DNA of 64,000 nucleotides, from assembly GCF_003258595.1 (NCBI RefSeq), contig NZ_QHHQ01000004.1, positions 558,001 to 622,000 on the forward strand, given 5' to 3'. A program made the translations under genes and the position numbers. The notes beneath the pieces were generated by a model. That model was not told the origin of the DNA. It ran no database searches and saw nothing but the letters and a program-made list of their open reading frames with translations. Every line of letters begins with the position of its first letter. Position 1 is the stretch's first letter. The stretch is from Acuticoccus sediminis. GTDB lineage: Bacteria > Pseudomonadota > Alphaproteobacteria > Rhizobiales > Amorphaceae. Positions 35,364 through 44,704 of the stretch are shown in pieces.

Positions 35364-35379
35364 AAATGTACGAACATTT
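35364..35379. promoter_or_regulatory. AAATGT-N4-ACATTT palindrome, proximal operator
   Basis: A perfect 16-bp inverted repeat ending 12 bp before the GntR start, overlapping the leader. Likely autoregulatory site for the HutC-type regulator. Confidence 0.55.
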
Positions 35380-35391
35380 CGGCCGAGGTGC

Positions 35392-36129
35392 ATGCCCGAC
35401 GAAGCCGCCAGACCCGCCGGCGCGCCCCTCTACAAACAGGTCGAGGGCCTGCTGCGGGCGCAGATCGAGGCCGGGAAACACCCCGTCGGCACGGCGCTGC
35501 CGCCGGAACAGGACCTCGCCGCCTCCCTGCACGTCAGCCGCGCGACCGTCCGCAGCGCCATCCGCGTCCTCGCGGAGGACGGCCTCGTCAAGCCGACGCC
35601 CGGTGTCGGCACGCTCGTCGTGCGCAGCCGCACCCCGGCACGCAACTCCACCCTGCTGGGGCTGACTGAAGACCCCCGCCTCACCGGGCTGCCGTCCCGC
35701 GCGCGCACTCTCGTCGCCGAGCTCTGCACCCCGACCGCGGCGGTGCGCGACACGCTGGCGCTGCGCGACGGGGAGCGCGTCCTGCACCTCCTTCGCCTCA
35801 GGGACCTCGCCGGCGCGCCCTTCACCGTCATCCGCTCCTACGTGCCGGAGTGGGTCGGGCTGACCCCGAAGGACGACTTCAGCGGCGCGATCTACGACCT
35901 CATCGAGCGCTCGCGGAAACTCCACATCACCCACGGACACGACACCGTGGCCGCCCGCCTCGCCACCGCCGAGGAGACCGACGTGCTCGAGATCGCCCCG
36001 GCCACGCCCGTCCTCACCATCCGCCGCACCTCCTACGTGGAGCCGAACCGGCCGGTCGAATACGCCGAGGCGGCCCTGCGCAGCGACCTGTACGAGTACA
36101 ACGTCACCCTCACGCGAGCCGGCCGATGA
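35392..36129 (+). CDS. GntR-family (HutC/UTRA) regulator
   Basis: A 245-aa regulator. The N-terminal winged helix has LYKQVEGLLRAQIEAG, PPEQDLAASLHVSRATVR and AIRVLAEDGLV, the GntR pattern. Residues about 95-240 form a UTRA ligand domain (ERVLHLLRLRDLAGAPFTVI, YVPEW). HutC-type proteins repress catabolic operons and release DNA on binding a substrate. GAGGTG precedes the ATG. It heads the hyuB-hyuA-peptidase operon and has two matching palindromes upstream. Confidence 0.9.
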   Translation: MPDEAARPAGAPLYKQVEGLLRAQIEAGKHPVGTALPPEQDLAASLHVSRATVRSAIRVLAEDGLVKPTPGVGTLVVRSRTPARNSTLLGLTEDPRLTGLPSRARTLVAELCTPTAAVRDTLALRDGERVLHLLRLRDLAGAPFTVIRSYVPEWVGLTPKDDFSGAIYDLIERSRKLHITHGHDTVAARLATAEETDVLEIAPATPVLTIRRTSYVEPNRPVEYAEAALRSDLYEYNVTLTRAGR

Positions 36130-36297
36130 CGCCGCCCGCCTCGTCCTGCCGTGCCCGGCGAGGCGCGGGGCCGTGAGCGACGCGCCAACGATGTACCGGC
36201 CCGCGCCATGACACCGCGCGCCGCTTCGGACCGCCCGGTCCAAGGCGGCCTTCCACGACCCTCCGTTCCCGACCTTCCGACCCAAGGACATCGCCCC

Positions 36298-38136
36298 ATG
36301 CGCCACGACGCAGAAACAGGACCCGGCGGCACCCGCCGCCCCCCCGGGCAGCCGCCCGTCTGCGATCCTGTCACGCTGGAGATCGTGCGCGGCGCCATCT
36401 CCGCCGCGCAGAGCGAGATGGAGGCGCTGATCGAGCGGACTGCCATCTCCGCCTTCATCCGCGAGAAGAAGGACTTCTATACCGCGCTCTTCGACGCCGA
36501 CGGCGTGATGGCGGTCGGCTCCAAGGTGCCGATCTTCGGCGACCTCACCGGGCCGGTCTTCGCCTCCTTCCCCAGGGAGACGATGCGGCCGGGCGACATC
36601 TACTGGTACAACGACTGCTACGGCTCGCGGGGCGCCGTCTCCCACTCCAACGACCAGGTGCTGCTGGCGCCGGTCTTCCGCGACGGCGCGCTGACCGCCT
36701 TCGTCATGTCCTGGGCGCACTTTGCCGACATCGGCGGCCTCCGCGCCGGGTCGATCAGCCCGGACGCGACGGAGATCTTCCAGGAAGGCATAATCGTGCC
36801 GCCGACGAAGCTCGTCGACGAAGGCCGCACCAACGAGGCCACCCTCGCCATCTTCCACCGCAACTCCCGCTTTCCCGACCAGAGCGTCGGCGACATGAGC
36901 GCGCTCGTCGCCAGCGTCGGGCTCGGCGTGACGCGCGTCGGCGAGATCGCCGAGCGCTTCGGCCGCGAGGTGTTCGCCGACGCCCTCGCCCAGCTCCTCC
37001 AGCGCACACGTACGCTGGTCCGCCAGCGCCTCGCCGAGACCTTCGACTACGGCACGCACCGCTTCACCGACGCCATCGACACCGACGGCCACGGCAACGG
37101 CCCCTTCAGGATGCGCTTCGCCCTCACCCGCGAGCGCGGCGCGGACGGCGAGGACCGGTTCATCTTCGACGCCACCGAGAGCGACGACCAGGCGGCCGGG
37201 CCGGTGAACCTCATCATGAACCCCGGCGTGCCCGGCGCCGCGCTCGGCCTCTACTATCTCGGCGGCGATCCGGCGCAGGTCTGCAACGCCGGCGGCCCCC
37301 TCGCCATCGACGAGGTGCGGCTGCGCGAGGGATCCATCGTCCAGCCCAAATGGCCCGCGCCGCTCGGCCTGCGCGGGCTCACGATGATGCGCATGCTCTC
37401 CGCCCTCAACGGTCTCGTGAACGTCGCCGGCGGCGGCGCGCCGGCGGCCCAGTCGGCCTACGTCGTCGCGATGATCCGCGGCACCGCGGCGAACGAGGAC
37501 GGCACGCTCTCTCCCTACCTGCTGTCGGACGGCATCGGCGTCGGCTACGGCGCGCGGCCGACCGCCGACGGCATCGACGCGGTCTACTTCGTCGCGCAGG
37601 AGAACTACCCGATCGAGTTCCTCGAGCTCGGCTACCCGGTGCGCATGCGCTCCTACGGCATTGCCGTCGACTCCGGCGGACCGGGGCGCTACCGCGGCGG
37701 CTGCGGCATCGTGCGCGAGTACGAGATCCTCGCCGAGACCGCCATGCTGTCGATCCGCATCGACAGCGTGAAGAACCCGCCGTGGGGCTATGCCGGCGGC
37801 ATGTCCGGCGGGCCGGGCCGCGTCGTCGTCAACCCGGGAACGCCGGCCGAGCGCGAGCTCGCGCCCCTTTCCGACGGCAACGCCATCAAGAAGGGCGAGA
37901 TCCTGCGCATCGAGACCGGCGGCGGCGGCGGCTACGGCCATCCCTTCGACCGCCCGGAGGCGGACGTCCTCGAGGACGTGCTCGGCGGCTTCGTCACGGC
38001 GGAGGCGGCGGCGCGGCACTACGGCGTCGTCGTCGCGGACGGCACCCTCGACGCCGCCGCGACCGCGGCCCGCCGCGCCGAACGCCCTGCCGTCGCAGCC
38101 TTCCACCGCAATGAGTATGTCGATGTCCTCGTCTAG
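36298..38136 (+). CDS. hyuB: hydantoinase B / oxoprolinase beta-type subunit
   Basis: The 612-aa protein is an HyuB/oxoprolinase C-domain member. DPVTLEIVRGAISAAQSEME starts the conserved region, with the GDIYWYNDCYG, SHSNDQVLLAPVF, and SGGPGRYRGGCG segments following, and a Gly-rich GGGGGYGHPF near the end. With HyuA it opens hydantoin, oxoproline or similar cyclic amides with ATP. ATG 36298 has AAGGA upstream; the frame extends to 36151 with non-family sequence. Its end overlaps hyuA by 26 bp. Confidence 0.88.
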   Translation: MRHDAETGPGGTRRPPGQPPVCDPVTLEIVRGAISAAQSEMEALIERTAISAFIREKKDFYTALFDADGVMAVGSKVPIFGDLTGPVFASFPRETMRPGDIYWYNDCYGSRGAVSHSNDQVLLAPVFRDGALTAFVMSWAHFADIGGLRAGSISPDATEIFQEGIIVPPTKLVDEGRTNEATLAIFHRNSRFPDQSVGDMSALVASVGLGVTRVGEIAERFGREVFADALAQLLQRTRTLVRQRLAETFDYGTHRFTDAIDTDGHGNGPFRMRFALTRERGADGEDRFIFDATESDDQAAGPVNLIMNPGVPGAALGLYYLGGDPAQVCNAGGPLAIDEVRLREGSIVQPKWPAPLGLRGLTMMRMLSALNGLVNVAGGGAPAAQSAYVVAMIRGTAANEDGTLSPYLLSDGIGVGYGARPTADGIDAVYFVAQENYPIEFLELGYPVRMRSYGIAVDSGGPGRYRGGCGIVREYEILAETAMLSIRIDSVKNPPWGYAGGMSGGPGRVVVNPGTPAERELAPLSDGNAIKKGEILRIETGGGGGYGHPFDRPEADVLEDVLGGFVTAEAAARHYGVVVADGTLDAAATAARRAERPAVAAFHRNEYVDVLV

Positions 38137-40156
38137 CCCGGGCCTCTCCGTCGCCGTCGATATCGGCGGCACCTTCACCGACGTCGCGCTGGTGGACCAC
38201 GCGACCGGCGCCAAGTGGCGCGCGAAGACGCCGAGCGTCCCCGCCGACCCGTCCGAGGCCTTCCTCACCGGCATCCGCCTCGCCCTCGCCGACGCCGGTC
38301 GCGAGGCGCCGGCGCTGACGCAGGTGCTGCACGGTACCACCGTCGCCACCAACATGATCCTGGAGGACAAGGGTGCGAAGACGGCCCTCGTCACGACGCG
38401 CGGCTTCCGCCACGTCCTCGCCATCGGCCGCCAGGACATTCCCCGCTCCGCCAACCTCTACACCTGGGTGAAGCCCCGCCGGCCCGTGCCGCCGTCGCGC
38501 ATCGTGGAGGTGGACGAGCGCATCCTCGCCGGTGGCGCGGTCGGCACGCCGCTCGACGAGGAGAGCGTTCGCGCCGCCGCCCGCGCGCTCGCGGCGATGG
38601 ACGTCGCGGCCGTCGCCGTCTGCCTCATCCACGCCTTCGCCAACCCCGCCCACGAGCGCCGCACCGCGGAAATCCTCGCCGAGGCGCTGCCCGGCGTCGC
38701 CGTCACCACCTCGACCGACGTCCTGCCGGAGGTGCGCGAGTACGAGCGCTCGCTGACGACCGTCCTGAACGCCACCGTCATGCCGGGGATCACCACCTAT
38801 GTCGGCCGGCTCGAGGAGCGGCTCAAGAGCGAGGGGATCGCCGCGCCCCTGCTGCTGATGCAGTCGAACGGCGGCGTCGCCGGCGCCGAGGCGATCCGCA
38901 AGGCGCCTGCGCTGACCGCCCTCTCCGGCCCGGCGGCCGGCGTCGTCGGCGCCGCTGCGGACGCGGCCGCCTGCGGCATCTCCGACATCATCACCGTCGA
39001 CATCGGCGGCACCAGCGCCGACATCTGCCTCATCGAGGACGGCCGCGTCGGCCTCACCCAGAAGGGGTCGGTCGGCACCTGGCCGCTGCCGCTGCCGATG
39101 GTCGACATGGTGACGATCGGCGCCGGCGGCGGCTCGCTCGCCAAGGTCGAGCGGTCCACCCTCTCCGTCGGCCCCGAGAGCGCGGGTGCGATGCCCGGCC
39201 CCGCCGCCTACGGCCGCGGCGGCACCCAGCCCACCGTGACGGACGCGCACGTCGTCCTCGGCCACCTCCCCGCCCGCCTCCTCGGCGGCAAGATGGCGCT
39301 CGACGTCGAGGCCGCCCGCCGCGCCGTCGCCGAGCACGTCGCCGGGCCGCTCGGCCTCGACCTGACGACGGCGGCGCGCGGCATCCTCGCCATCGCCGAC
39401 AACCACATGGTCGGCGCGGTGCGCGTCGTCTCCGTCGAGCGCGGGCACGACCCGCGCGACTTCACGCTGGTGCCGTTCGGCGGCGCGGGACCGCTGCACG
39501 GCTGCGCCCTCGCCGAACTCCTCGGCATCAGCCGGGTGATGATCCCGACCGCGCCCGGCGTCCTGTGCGCGGACGGCCTCCTCGCCGCCGACCTCAAGGC
39601 GGAGTTCAGCCGCACCCTGCCGAAGGCCGGCGCGGTCGAGGTCGGGACCGCCGGGAGCATCCTCGCCGAACTGAAGGCCCGCGCCGCCGCCTGGTTCGAC
39701 GCGGAGGGCGTCGCCGACGCCGACCGCCGGACCGCGTCCGTCGCGCTGCTGCGCTACCACGGCCAGGGCAACGAGCTTCCCATCCCCTGGGACGCCACGC
39801 GCGAGGCGGTGGAGGCGCGCTTCGCCGAGCGCCACAAGGCCCTCTACGGCTTCGCCCTGACGGCCCCCATCGAGCTCGTCACCCTGCGCATCGAGGCGAC
39901 CGGGACCGCCCCCGAGCCGACGCGCAATCCGCTCCCCGAAGGCGGCGCGCCGACCGCGACCGAGACCGTTGCGGTCCACTTCGCCGGCGGCGCGCGCGAC
40001 GTGCCGGTCTACGACCGCGCCACCTTCGGCGCGGGCACGAGCTTCGACGGGCCCGCCATCGTCAGCCAGTTCGACACCACCACCCTCGTCCCGCCCGGCT
40101 GGAGCGGGCGCGTCCACGCCTCCGGCGCGATCCTCCTCACGAAAGAGCCCGCATGA
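38111..40156 (+). CDS. hyuA: hydantoinase A / N-methylhydantoinase-type subunit
   Basis: A 681-aa ASKHA-fold ATPase subunit. The phosphate-1 motif VDIGGTFTDVALV is near residue 15, HGTTVATNMILE follows, the second phosphate site is VDIGGTSADICLI, and GAGGGSLA and VPFGGAGPLHG are typical. Three in-frame ATGs (38111, 38117, 38123) give an odd Met/Ser-rich N-terminus; the first is used here. It is coupled to the M20 peptidase by ATGA. Order B-A is the reverse of many hyuAB operons but common in this family. Confidence 0.88.
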   Translation: MSMSMSSSSPGLSVAVDIGGTFTDVALVDHATGAKWRAKTPSVPADPSEAFLTGIRLALADAGREAPALTQVLHGTTVATNMILEDKGAKTALVTTRGFRHVLAIGRQDIPRSANLYTWVKPRRPVPPSRIVEVDERILAGGAVGTPLDEESVRAAARALAAMDVAAVAVCLIHAFANPAHERRTAEILAEALPGVAVTTSTDVLPEVREYERSLTTVLNATVMPGITTYVGRLEERLKSEGIAAPLLLMQSNGGVAGAEAIRKAPALTALSGPAAGVVGAAADAAACGISDIITVDIGGTSADICLIEDGRVGLTQKGSVGTWPLPLPMVDMVTIGAGGGSLAKVERSTLSVGPESAGAMPGPAAYGRGGTQPTVTDAHVVLGHLPARLLGGKMALDVEAARRAVAEHVAGPLGLDLTTAARGILAIADNHMVGAVRVVSVERGHDPRDFTLVPFGGAGPLHGCALAELLGISRVMIPTAPGVLCADGLLAADLKAEFSRTLPKAGAVEVGTAGSILAELKARAAAWFDAEGVADADRRTASVALLRYHGQGNELPIPWDATREAVEARFAERHKALYGFALTAPIELVTLRIEATGTAPEPTRNPLPEGGAPTATETVAVHFAGGARDVPVYDRATFGAGTSFDGPAIVSQFDTTTLVPPGWSGRVHASGAILLTKEPA

Positions 40157-41526
40157 GCACCGAACAGCCCCCCATCGACGGCGTCTTCGCCCACATCGAC
40201 GCCAACCGCGACAGCTTCATCGCCCGGCTGATGGACTACGTCCGCCACCCGTCGATCAGCGCGCAGAACAAGGGGATCCGCGAGGTCTCCGAACTGCTGG
40301 TCGAGATGCTCGCCGGCCTCGGCATGGAGGTCGAGGCGGTTCCGACGAATAACCACCCGATGGTCCTCGGGCGCCGCGGCTCCGACCCGTCCAAGCCCAC
40401 CGTCCTCCTCTACGGCCACTACGACGTCCAGCCGCCCGAGCCCTACGAGGAGTGGCTGAGCCCGCCCTTCGAGCCCACCATCCGCGACGGGCGGATCTAC
40501 GCCCGCGGCGTCGGCGACAACAAGGGCCAGCACTTCGCCCAGCTCCTCGCCATCGAGTCCCATCTCGCGGTCAACGGAACGCTGCCCTGCAACGTGATCG
40601 TCCTGCTGGAGGGCGAGGAGGAGATTGGCAGCCCGCACATCGCCGAGTTCGTCGCCGAGCACGCCGCGCGGCTCAAGGCCGACCTCGTCGTCACCTCCGA
40701 CGGTCCGCTCCACCCCTCGGGTGCGCCGATGGTCGTCTTCGGCGTGCGCGGCATGGCGAGCTTCGACCTCGTCGCCAGGACCGCGGGCAACGACGCCCAC
40801 TCCGGCAACCACGGCGGACTGATGCCGAACGCCATCTGGACGCTGGTGCACCTCCTCGCCACCATGAAGCGCCCGGACGGGACGATCACCATCGACGGCC
40901 TCCACGACCCGGTCCTTCTCGTCTCCGAGCAGGAGCGGGCCGCGGCGGCCGCCCTGCCGCTGGACGTCGAGGGCTACAAGCGGGACATGGGCCTCACCGC
41001 CCTCGACCAGCCGGACGACCGGCCCTTCTACGAGCGGCTGATGTTCTACCCGACGCTCACCATCAACGGCCTCCACGGCGGCTACGGCGGCGAGGGCTCC
41101 AAGTCCGTCCTCCCGTGCGAGGCGACGGCCAAGTGCGACATCCGCCTCGTCGAGGCGATGACCCCGGATCAGGTCCTCGACGCCGTCGAGGCGCATGTGA
41201 AGCGCCACGCCCCCACCGTCCGGATGATCCGGCGCGGCGGGATGCTGCCGTCGAAGACGCCGATGGATTCGCCTTTCACCGCCCCGCTCGTCGACGCGGT
41301 CGTGGCCGCGCGCGGCGTGGAGCCGCTGCTCGTCCCGAGCCTCGGCGGAAGCCTCCCCGACTACGTCTTCACCAAGACGCTCGGCATCCCCGCCTTCGTC
41401 ATCCCCTACGCCAACGCCGACGAATCCAACCACGCCCCCAACGAGAACCTGAAGATCGACCTCTTCATCGCCGGAATCCGGACCGGAGCGGCCCTGCTGG
41501 ACCAGCTCGGGCGCATGTCGCGCTGA
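40153..41526 (+). CDS. M20-family dipeptidase
   Basis: A 457-aa di-zinc peptidase of the CNDP/dipeptidase group. Zinc and catalytic positions are visible: LYGHYDVQP, ARGVGDNKG, LLEGEEEIGSP, VTSDGP and the late His in ESNHAPNE. The dimerisation domain sits between, with GLHGGYGGEG. No signal peptide. It ends the gntR-hyuB-hyuA operon and may hydrolyse the opened-ring product or a dipeptide released by it. Confidence 0.88.
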   Translation: MSTEQPPIDGVFAHIDANRDSFIARLMDYVRHPSISAQNKGIREVSELLVEMLAGLGMEVEAVPTNNHPMVLGRRGSDPSKPTVLLYGHYDVQPPEPYEEWLSPPFEPTIRDGRIYARGVGDNKGQHFAQLLAIESHLAVNGTLPCNVIVLLEGEEEIGSPHIAEFVAEHAARLKADLVVTSDGPLHPSGAPMVVFGVRGMASFDLVARTAGNDAHSGNHGGLMPNAIWTLVHLLATMKRPDGTITIDGLHDPVLLVSEQERAAAAALPLDVEGYKRDMGLTALDQPDDRPFYERLMFYPTLTINGLHGGYGGEGSKSVLPCEATAKCDIRLVEAMTPDQVLDAVEAHVKRHAPTVRMIRRGGMLPSKTPMDSPFTAPLVDAVVAARGVEPLLVPSLGGSLPDYVFTKTLGIPAFVIPYANADESNHAPNENLKIDLFIAGIRTGAALLDQLGRMSR

Positions 41527-41549
41527 CGGACCTGACCGGCGGCGTCCCT

Positions 41550-41565
41550 GCGGCGGCAACGCCGC
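41550..41565. terminator. hairpin between convergent operons
   Basis: GCGGCG and CGCCGC form a 6-bp stem with a GCAA tetraloop, 24 bp after the M20 stop. No T-tract. Weak terminator candidate. Confidence 0.3.
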
Positions 41566-41700
41566 GGGGCGCTCCGGTTCCACCAGGGAACAGGCTGAGG
41601 CACCGCCTTGCGTGGTTTCGGGAGGGGGTAGGCTTTGCGGGATCGGGGATTGGGACGGAGGATGCTGGGAGGGTTCGGGGTCGGCGGGCGGCGCGCCTGC

Positions 41701-42411
41701 TCAGTCCGGGAGCTGCTCCAGGGCGGCGTCCCGGGCGTTGGTCACGTAGTGGCGCACGCTGCGGACCGCCGCCTCCGGGTCGCCCGCCTCTACCGCCGCG
41801 ACGATCGCCTCGATCTCCCCGAGGCTCGTCTCCACGCGCCCGGGCTTGGACATCGACGTCATCCTCAGCCAGCTGATGCGCGCGTTCACGTGGTCCAGGA
41901 TGTCGTCGAAGATCTCGTGGTCCAGCGCGTGCACGATGTGCTTGTTGAAGCGCACCATCACGGCGACCAGCCCCGGGAGGTCCATGCGTCCGGCGGCCTC
42001 GGTCAGCTCGCCGAAGATCGCCCTGAGACCGGCCCTCTGCTCCGGCGTCGCCCGTGCCGCGAACGCCTCGATCAGGCGTTCCTCCAGCATGCCGCGCAGC
42101 TCGTAGATCTGCGCCGCCTGCTTGCGGTTGAGTACCGCCACCGTCGGCCCCCGCTTCGGCCCCATGTCGATGAGTCGCTCGGCCTCCAGCCGGCGGATCA
42201 CCTCGCGGATCGAGGCGCGGCTGACCCCGAGCGCCTCGCACAGCTCCCGCTCGATCAGCCGCGTGCCGGGGCGCAGCTGGCCGTTGATGATCGCGTCGCG
42301 CAGCCGTTCGAACGCCTTCTCCCGCACCAGCGTCGGCGGGCCGACGGCGTCCAGCGCGTCGGCGACACGCACCTCGAGAACGCCCGCGTCGGTTCCGGTG
42401 TCGTCCTTCAT
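41701..42411 (-). CDS. GntR-family (FCD/FadR-type) regulator
   Basis: A 236-aa regulator. Winged helix: AFERLRDAIINGQLRPG, IERELCEALGVSRASIREVIRRLEAE-type sequence at about 33-78. The FCD ligand domain follows, with metal-binding type His/Asp residues in RFNKHIVHALDHE and the C-terminal SVRHYVTNA. FCD regulators sense carboxylates. It is last in a minus-strand operon, coupled to the oxidoreductase gene by ATGA, and probably binds the palindrome in the divergent region at 44676. Confidence 0.9.
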   Translation of the reverse strand: MKDDTGTDAGVLEVRVADALDAVGPPTLVREKAFERLRDAIINGQLRPGTRLIERELCEALGVSRASIREVIRRLEAERLIDMGPKRGPTVAVLNRKQAAQIYELRGMLEERLIEAFAARATPEQRAGLRAIFGELTEAAGRMDLPGLVAVMVRFNKHIVHALDHEIFDDILDHVNARISWLRMTSMSKPGRVETSLGEIEAIVAAVEAGDPEAAVRSVRHYVTNARDAALEQLPD

Positions 42412-43424
42412 GGATCGATTGCCACCACGATGTTGCCGATCGTCCGGCCCCCCTCCATCTCTTCGTGCGCCGCGGCGACCGCGCCCATGGAGTGCACCGA
42501 GGCGACATGGGGGACGAGGCGCCCGTCGTGCAGCAGGGCGGCAATCAGCCGCCCGCCCTCGCGCCGGACCTCGGGCGGCATCTTCCCGCCCTGCACAAAA
42601 TGAAGCGTCACACCCTTCAAGGCAAACGCATAGTAGTCCAGCTCCGGCGTCCGGTTGCTGGTCGACGAGTAGGACGCGACGCGCCCGTTCTCGGCCACCG
42701 CCGCCGCGTCCACTCGCAGGTTCGCGCCGAAGTCGACGTCGACGACGAGGTCCGCGCCGCGCCCCGCCGTCACGGCTGCGACCGCGGCGGCGACGTCGTC
42801 GCTGCGGTAGTCGAGCACGTGGTGCGCGCCCGCCTCCCGCGCGATGGCGGCCTTCTCGGCCGAGCTGACGGTCGCGATCACCGTCGCGCCGCCGTAGCGG
42901 GCGAGCTCCACCGCGCAGCGCCCGACGCAGCCGGCGCCGCCGTGGATCAGCACCGTGCGGCCGGCGACCGGGCCGGCGTGCAGCACCGCGAAGTAGGCGG
43001 TGAAGGCGGGGATGCCGACCGAGGCACCCTGCTCCCAGCTCAGCGTCGCCGGCAGGGGGAAGGCGTTGTCGGCGCTCGCGACGGCGTACCGGGCGCAGGT
43101 CCCGTCCTTCGGCCCGACGCCGACCAGGAAGACGCGTTGCCCGATGCGGGTCTCGCAGACGCCCTCGCCGACCGCCACCACCGTGCCCGCCCCGTCGCTG
43201 TGCGGGATGACGCCGCCCCCGGGGAGCGGCACGCCTAGCCAGCCGGAGCGCTTCTTGGTGTCGTGCGGGTTGACGCCGGACGCCCGCATCTCGACGAGGA
43301 GCTCGCCGTGGCCGGGCGCAGGGACGGGGACGTCCTCGAGCCGCAGGGTCTCGCCGGCGGGACCGAAGGCGGTGTAGCGCACCGCCGTCATTCGCGCGGG
43401 GAGCGCCGGGTTCCGGCCGCCCAT
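42408..43424 (-). CDS. zinc-free quinone oxidoreductase-type dehydrogenase
   Basis: A 338-aa medium-chain reductase. The GroES-like N-half includes ASGVNPHDTKKRSGW in place of the catalytic Cys-His zinc site and lacks the four-Cys structural zinc loop. The NADPH Rossmann motif is HGGAGCVGRCAVELA. This is the QOR/zeta-crystallin type that reduces quinones or enones. Start ATG 43424 shares a base with the upstream M20 stop (TGATG); ATG 43391 is an alternative. Confidence 0.85.
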   Translation of the reverse strand: MGGRNPALPARMTAVRYTAFGPAGETLRLEDVPVPAPGHGELLVEMRASGVNPHDTKKRSGWLGVPLPGGGVIPHSDGAGTVVAVGEGVCETRIGQRVFLVGVGPKDGTCARYAVASADNAFPLPATLSWEQGASVGIPAFTAYFAVLHAGPVAGRTVLIHGGAGCVGRCAVELARYGGATVIATVSSAEKAAIAREAGAHHVLDYRSDDVAAAVAAVTAGRGADLVVDVDFGANLRVDAAAVAENGRVASYSSTSNRTPELDYYAFALKGVTLHFVQGGKMPPEVRREGGRLIAALLHDGRLVPHVASVHSMGAVAAAHEEMEGGRTIGNIVVAIDP

Positions 43425-44599
43425 CAGGCCGTCTCCGGGCCCAGCCGCGAGATGGCGAGCGCCACCGCCTGCGCCCGCGGCACGACGGTGTCGATCTCGA
43501 GGTACTCGTCCGGCCCGTGGGCGTGGCCGCCGACCGGGCCGATGGCGCAAATTGTGGGCACGCCCTGCGCCGCCGTGAACCCGGAATCGGCGCAGGAGAG
43601 CGTGAACTCGCCGTCGAGCGCGATGCCGAGATCGCCCGCCGCCGCCCGGTAGTGCCGGAAAAGCGCGTCGCCCGCTTCGGTGGGCGCGACCGGCAGGTAC
43701 TCGCCACGGATGGTGATCTCGCCGCGGGTGCCGTCGATCACCTGGGTGGTCGCGATCTCCTCGACGGCGGCCACCAGGTCGTCGCGGTCCTGCGGCGTCC
43801 TGTACCTGAGGTCGATCTCGCACCGCGCGTACGGCGCGACGGAGTTGACCGACTGGCCGCCGGAGACGAGGCCGACGTTGATCTGCATGTTGCGGTCGGC
43901 GAAGCGCTGGTTCATCGCGAACCAGCGGCCGATCTTGTCGGCGATCTCGGCGATCGCGCTGCGGCCGAGGTGGAAGCTGTTGCCCGAGTGCGCCGCCTTG
44001 CCGAACACCTCGGCGACGAAGAAGACGCCGCCGCGCCGGCCGGTGACGACGTTGCCGCTCATGCGCCCCGGCTCGGCGTTGAAGACCGCCCGCGCCCGCT
44101 TCGCCTCCGCCTCGATGATCGGGCGGGAGTGGAAGGTGGCGATCTCCTCGTCGCCCGTAAACAGCGCGGCGACGGGACCGGGCGCCCCGCCGAGCTCGGC
44201 AAAGGCGGCCAGGATGAAGGCGTTCTGCACCAGTCCCGCCTTCATGTCGCATACGCCGGGGCCGTACGCGCGTCCGTCCCTGGTCGAATAGGGCCGCTTC
44301 GCCACCTCGCCCTTGCCGAACACCGTGTCGCGGTGACCCATCAACAGGATCTCCCGTCCCGGCGCGTCCTTGTGGGTCACCGCGCGGATCGCGTCGCCAC
44401 GCTCGGCGAGCGGGATCCACTCGCATTCGATGCCGCGCGCCTCGAGCCAGTCGGCCAGGACGCGACCGACCGCGTCGACGCCTTCCTTGTCGTAGCTGCC
44501 GCTGTCGATGTTCACGAGAGTCTCGGTCAGGGCCAGCATTTCCGGGCCTTTTTCCTCGAACCACTTCGCCAGTCGCTGTTCCTGTTCGGTCAGTGCCAC
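43424..44599 (-). CDS. M20-family carboxypeptidase, CPG2-like
   Basis: A 391-aa zinc peptidase of the glutamate carboxypeptidase/ArgE group. Active-site elements: LMGHRDTVFG, GPGVCDMKAG, ALFTGDEEIAT, AVFNAEPG and the late GGHAHGPDE. No signal peptide. GTG 44599 is the start; no ATG is nearby. First gene of the operon with the oxidoreductase and GntR regulator, transcribed away from the M28 peptidase gene. Confidence 0.88.
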   Translation of the reverse strand: MALTEQEQRLAKWFEEKGPEMLALTETLVNIDSGSYDKEGVDAVGRVLADWLEARGIECEWIPLAERGDAIRAVTHKDAPGREILLMGHRDTVFGKGEVAKRPYSTRDGRAYGPGVCDMKAGLVQNAFILAAFAELGGAPGPVAALFTGDEEIATFHSRPIIEAEAKRARAVFNAEPGRMSGNVVTGRRGGVFFVAEVFGKAAHSGNSFHLGRSAIAEIADKIGRWFAMNQRFADRNMQINVGLVSGGQSVNSVAPYARCEIDLRYRTPQDRDDLVAAVEEIATTQVIDGTRGEITIRGEYLPVAPTEAGDALFRHYRAAAGDLGIALDGEFTLSCADSGFTAAQGVPTICAIGPVGGHAHGPDEYLEIDTVVPRAQAVALAISRLGPETA

Positions 44600-44641
44600 G
44601 GCTCCGAAACCCTCGCGCTCAATCTTTGTGCAAGACCCAAA

Positions 44642-44688
44642 TTGACACCAAATTGCGCACCCGTCAGTATTTTTATCAGACTGTCTGA
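44642..44688 (+). promoter_or_regulatory. promoter and TCAGAC-T-GTCTGA operator in the divergent region
   Basis: TTGACA (44642-44647) is followed 17 bp later by a weak -10 (CAGTAT). The perfect palindrome TCAGACTGTCTGA (44676-44688) lies at the likely transcription start of the M28 operon. GTCTGAC-type half-sites suit GntR/FCD regulators, and one is encoded in the divergent operon. Confidence 0.5.
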
Positions 44689-44704
44689 CAAAAAGGATCT
44701 GGCA

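Larger units (their letters stand above)
34713..35391. other. 679-bp region between attR and the GntR gene
   Basis: High-GC chromosomal DNA resumes here. I find no frame that looks like a protein family; a minus-strand frame at 34810-35007 has a more protein-like composition, but I cannot assign it. It may hold a decayed gene. The last 160 bp contain two operator-like palindromes for the downstream regulator. Confidence 0.4.

Noticed and set aside
35320-38454. A 1044-codon minus-strand open frame over gntR and hyuB
   Set aside because: Same artefact: antisense to well-supported genes, no family-like sequence.
38215-41526. A plus-strand frame of over 1100 codons across hyuA that runs into the M20 gene
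   Set aside because: The first part is an out-of-frame Arg-rich shadow of hyuA. Only the part from 40153 is real, and it is annotated as the M20 peptidase.
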